From the NCBI RefSeq assembly GCF_000413435.1, contig NZ_KE340326.1, forward strand, positions 613,216 through 677,215: a stretch of DNA of 64,000 bases, written 5' to 3'. This DNA is from Campylobacter ureolyticus ACS-301-V-Sch3b (lineage in GTDB: Bacteria > Campylobacterota > Campylobacteria > Campylobacterales > Campylobacteraceae). Both the position numbers and the translations under genes were made by a program. Below are positions 61,397 to 64,000 of the stretch, piece after piece (position 1 is the first letter of the stretch; each line of letters opens with the position of its first letter). A model generated the notes under the pieces. The model was not told where the DNA came from and made no database searches. It worked only from the letters and a program-made list of their open reading frames with translations.

Positions 61397-63646
61397 TTAA
61401 CTTTTCCATAAAAGAGCTATTTTTTCATCAAAAATATCAGTTTTTCTAGCTGAAATTTCAGTTGTTTTAATATCTAAATTTTTTAAATTATACTTCTCTC
61501 TTAGCTCTTTTAATTTCGCACTTTCTTCCAATACAAGCTCATTTAATCTATTTTCAAGTGCCTCAAGCGCATCTTTTGCAAGTGCGACATCTTTTCTTTC
61601 ATTTAAAACTCTATTTGCACTTTTTGAACTCGTTAAAACTTTTGAAGCATTTGTTTTTGTAAGAGTTTTATTTCCTAAAAACATACCTAAAATGGCACCT
61701 CCGATACTAATAGCTGCGTTGATTCCACTTGATTTGACATCTGATTTTTCTTTATCAAGCTTAATTTGAGCTTTTTGAATTTGAGCTTCTAATTTTTCTT
61801 TTTCTGCTTTAAATTTAGCTTCAAATTTGGAAGTTTCATCTTCTAAAATTTCATTACATTTATCATTTATTCTTATTAAAAAATCGCTTTTTTCTTCATT
61901 TGGTTTTGAAATTTCACCAAGAGCCTCAAAAAGTGTGAGTTTAATATTTCTAAAAATATAATCTTTAAAATCTCTTGCTTCTTTACTTAAATCTTTATTT
62001 GATGCTATAAATGAAGGAAGTGGCTCAAACTCGCTATCTTCTTTTACTGTTTTACTTAAAATTTGATTAAAATTAAAGGCGTTTTCCCACTTTATTTCAT
62101 CACTGACAAGTGGTATTGCTAAATTTAAATCTTTTTGGTATTCAAAATCTTTTGTTTTGTATATTACTTTTGCACTTGCTAAAAGATGTGGTATTAAATT
62201 TGATGAGTTTTCATAATAAAAATACTCATCAATATTTGGTGAAACTACAGGTTTTGTTTTTGATAATGTTAAATTTAATGGTTTGAAATTTTCTTTTTTA
62301 TCAGCCATTAAATTTGAAATTTGATCACTACTTAATGGGCCTTTTAGATAACTTAATGCAAATCTTGAAGAAATTATTTCTAAATTTGATTCATTTATAT
62401 TTTTAACTAAAAAACTTCTTTTTTTAAGATTTGAAATTTGCTCCAACAATTTATTTTTATCACTTTCTCCAACGCCAGTTAGCCCGCTTATTACTCTGTT
62501 TTTATCCTGAGCTGTTTGAAGTCTTCCAATAAACCAAGTGCCTATGTTAGAAAGACCTTTGTAGTCTAGATCTATTGGGTTTTGCGTTGATAAAACACAT
62601 CCAATACCAAAAGCTCTTGCTTGTTTTAAAAGTGTTAGCATTGGTGTTTTTGATGGAGGGTTTGAAGTTGGTGGGAAAAAGCCAAAAATTTCATCCATAT
62701 ATAAAATCATTCTTAAACTACTTGTGCCATCAGTTGTTCGCATCCATCTTATGATTTCATTTAAAAGCAAGGTTACAAAAAACATTCTTTCATCATCATT
62801 TAGATGTGAAATTGTAAAGATATTGCATCTTGCTTTTCCACTATCATTAAAAAGCATTTTTGAAATATCAAGTTTTTCGCCTTTGCACCACTGTGAAAAT
62901 GACGGACTTGCGATTAAGGAGTTTAGCTTCATCGCAAATTCCATTCTTTTATTTGCCGGATAAAGAGTTTCTACATCAAAAACTCCAAGCTTTAAAAATG
63001 GCGGAGTTACTATTTGATGAATTAAATCTGCAATACTTAAATTTATATTTTTTTTGAAATTTTCTAAAAATATATTTTGTAAAAAAAGCTCTTTTGAATT
63101 GTCATTTTCTCCTATTAGCGATAATACTGAGTTTGATAAAGACAGTGTGTATTCATTTAGGCTTTCTTCATCTAAATTTAGAGGTGCTTCAAAATTACTT
63201 AAAAGACTTACACCAAGTCCAGAGCTACTTTTTGGAGTAAATATCTTAAACTCAGCACTGTTTTTTAATAAATTTACTCTATCTAAACTTTGAAATGACC
63301 CCTCAATACCATTTTTCCAAATTTCAGCTGTTTTTTCTGCCAACTCTTTTGTTGTCATACCTTTGCTTTTTGCCTCATTTTCATCAATATATGGTAAAAA
63401 GTCATCTGCTTGCATTTTTGGAAAAGCAAGAGCTAAATTTGTCATATCGCCTTTTGGATCGATTACAATTGAAGGGATATTATCAATAGCAGCTTCTTCT
63501 AAAAGCGTAATTCCAAGACCAGTTTTTCCACTTCCAGTCATTCCAATAATTGCTGCGTGAGTTGTTAAGTCTTTGTTTTTATACAAAAATGGCTCACCGT
63601 TTTCTTTAAGTCCTAAATAAAATAATTTTAAATTTTCTTGTAGCAT
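61397..63646 (-). CDS. HerA-like helicase/ATPase (DUF853 family)
   Basis: P-loop ATPase of the HerA/FtsK superfamily, 749 residues. Walker A GMTGSGKTGLG at about residues 34-44, followed by IDPKGDMTNL (the family's SPF/DPKGD block); Walker B region MILYMDEIFGFFPP; arginine/sensor block GCVLSTQNPIDLDYKGLSNI. Residues ~610-745 form a coiled coil broken by a short hydrophobic glycine-rich segment (NAAISIGGAILGMFLG). Close to YjgR-type proteins of unknown role; no nuclease or sirtuin partner of a defence pair is adjacent. AGGCG-like site upstream; divergent from the last gene. Confidence 0.87.
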   Translation of the reverse strand: MLQENLKLFYLGLKENGEPFLYKNKDLTTHAAIIGMTGSGKTGLGITLLEEAAIDNIPSIVIDPKGDMTNLALAFPKMQADDFLPYIDENEAKSKGMTTKELAEKTAEIWKNGIEGSFQSLDRVNLLKNSAEFKIFTPKSSSGLGVSLLSNFEAPLNLDEESLNEYTLSLSNSVLSLIGENDNSKELFLQNIFLENFKKNINLSIADLIHQIVTPPFLKLGVFDVETLYPANKRMEFAMKLNSLIASPSFSQWCKGEKLDISKMLFNDSGKARCNIFTISHLNDDERMFFVTLLLNEIIRWMRTTDGTSSLRMILYMDEIFGFFPPTSNPPSKTPMLTLLKQARAFGIGCVLSTQNPIDLDYKGLSNIGTWFIGRLQTAQDKNRVISGLTGVGESDKNKLLEQISNLKKRSFLVKNINESNLEIISSRFALSYLKGPLSSDQISNLMADKKENFKPLNLTLSKTKPVVSPNIDEYFYYENSSNLIPHLLASAKVIYKTKDFEYQKDLNLAIPLVSDEIKWENAFNFNQILSKTVKEDSEFEPLPSFIASNKDLSKEARDFKDYIFRNIKLTLFEALGEISKPNEEKSDFLIRINDKCNEILEDETSKFEAKFKAEKEKLEAQIQKAQIKLDKEKSDVKSSGINAAISIGGAILGMFLGNKTLTKTNASKVLTSSKSANRVLNERKDVALAKDALEALENRLNELVLEESAKLKELREKYNLKNLDIKTTEISARKTDIFDEKIALLWKS

Positions 63647-63665
63647 TTTCGCCTCTTTTTAAAAG

Positions 63666-63732
63666 TTTTTTGTATGATACCATATCAAGGTTTAAGAAAA
63701 AGCAAAATTTTAATTTGTTATCATACAAAAAA
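63666..63732. promoter_or_regulatory. Symmetric divergent promoter region
   Basis: TTTTTTGTATGATA (63666-63679) and its exact complement TATCATACAAAAAA (63719-63732) face each other 39 bp apart between the HerA-like and the last gene. Each arm has a T-run next to TATGAT, so each could supply the -10 region of one of the two divergent promoters. Confidence 0.5.
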
Positions 63733-63749
63733 ATAATTTAAGGAAAAAT

Positions 63750-64000
63750 ATGTTTTTTGAAAAACTTAAAAACAATGAAAGTGGAATTTTGCTTTATGGA
63801 CAAACACCACCAAAGCAAAATCATCAAAACTTAGAAAATTTACTTGAACTTAGAAAAAAAAGACTTAACTTGCTTGATGTTGATGGTATCGTTATATATG
63901 ATCTGCAAGATGAGGGCGATAGAAATGATGAAAAAAGAACTTTTGAGTTTGTAAAAACTATAGATCCGTACGAATATTATAAGTCTTTAGAGCTTAAATT
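63750..64000 (+). CDS. Partial protein, possibly methylenetetrahydrofolate reductase-like
   Basis: The first 83 codons of a gene running off the right edge. AAGGAAAAAT precedes ATG 63750. The N-terminus reads MFFEKLKNNESGILLYGQTP then PKQNHQNLENLLE and VDGIVIYDLQDEGDRNDEKR. A strand followed by TPP/TPPK and a short helix, then VDGIxIxDxQDE, recalls the first beta-alpha unit of MetF-type TIM barrels, but too little is present to be sure. Confidence 0.6.
   Translation, partial: MFFEKLKNNESGILLYGQTPPKQNHQNLENLLELRKKRLNLLDVDGIVIYDLQDEGDRNDEKRTFEFVKTIDPYEYYKSLELK

Noticed and set aside
61397-63646. HerA-like ATPase as part of an antiphage defence pair
   Set aside because: It belongs by architecture to the DUF853/YjgR-type group and has no adjacent NurA, Sir2 or DUF4297-type nuclease gene; the neighbours are plsY and an apparent metabolic gene.

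Overview
The window is a very AT-rich (roughly 30% G+C by eye), gene-dense bacterial chromosome segment. Gene order and protein signatures place it in Campylobacter. Several blocks match, from memory, the gene order of C. jejuni NCTC 11168: cmeA-cmeR-ccoG-rpsU-UPF0323 lipoprotein-glutathionylspermidine synthase family-D-2-hydroxyacid dehydrogenase; YccA family/canB/mscS family; lpxB-greA and serB-tal; rplY-pth-lptF/G-lysA-pheA-hisC; dxs-perR-hypothetical-ubiE-xseA-serC; secG-frr-RDD; ciaB/thioesterase; plsY-folB-cosR-ppx. Two motility blocks I remember at these loci in C. jejuni are absent here: cheV-cheA-cheW between greA and serB, and fliF-fliG-fliH between hisC and dxs. With the low G+C this points to a non-flagellated Campylobacter such as the C. 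ureolyticus group. The species is an inference.

Layout. 1-2.8 kb: a CmeABC-type efflux operon start with its TetR repressor and a well-preserved CmeR-type operator, then ccoG. 2.9-8.2 kb: rpsU, an HTH/coiled-coil protein, a lipoprotein, two enzymes and a HemN/HemW-like radical SAM protein. 8.2-10 kb: ung, a thiamine-phosphate-synthase-like protein whose frame lacks a normal start codon, and a YccA protein. 10.2-14.8 kb: carbonic anhydrase, an MscS-family channel, a 48-residue highly acidic protein, Fe-type SOD with a Cys-rich tail, and an AlkD-like protein. 14.9-29.8 kb: tRNA-Met, an AEC permease, a ynfA remnant, lpxB-greA-argC-lpxH-serB-tal-pilT, then rplY through dxs, mostly overlapping or tightly spaced. 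29.8-36.6 kb: perR, a CHAD-like protein, ubiE, xseA, serC, secG, frr, an RDD protein and tpx. 36.7-40.7 kb: two transporters, then an SPFH protein with a tail-anchored partner.

40.7-45.4 kb is the most accessory part: five tRNA genes, a tiny lipoprotein between two of them, a frameshifted small gene with repeats upstream, and a 1158-residue autotransporter with internal duplication. 45.5-56.9 kb: htpX, brnQ, a fused LplT-acyltransferase-acyl-ACP synthetase, a YcxB-like protein, CiaB (with an HEFGH metallopeptidase-like motif), a thioesterase, desulforubrerythrin, dUTPase, a YhbP-like protein and luxS. 56.9-64 kb: ppx/gppA, a sensor kinase overlapping a CosR-type response regulator, folB, plsY, a HerA-like ATPase and the start of a possible MetF-like gene.

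I found no CRISPR array, transposase, prophage, rRNA or restriction system. The observations most worth following are the CosR-type regulator that keeps its phospho-acceptor Asp and has its own kinase, the metallopeptidase signature in CiaB in an apparently aflagellate organism, the paired chemotaxis/flagellar absences, the palindromes upstream of the rubrerythrin and cosR promoters, and the tRNA-linked accessory locus.
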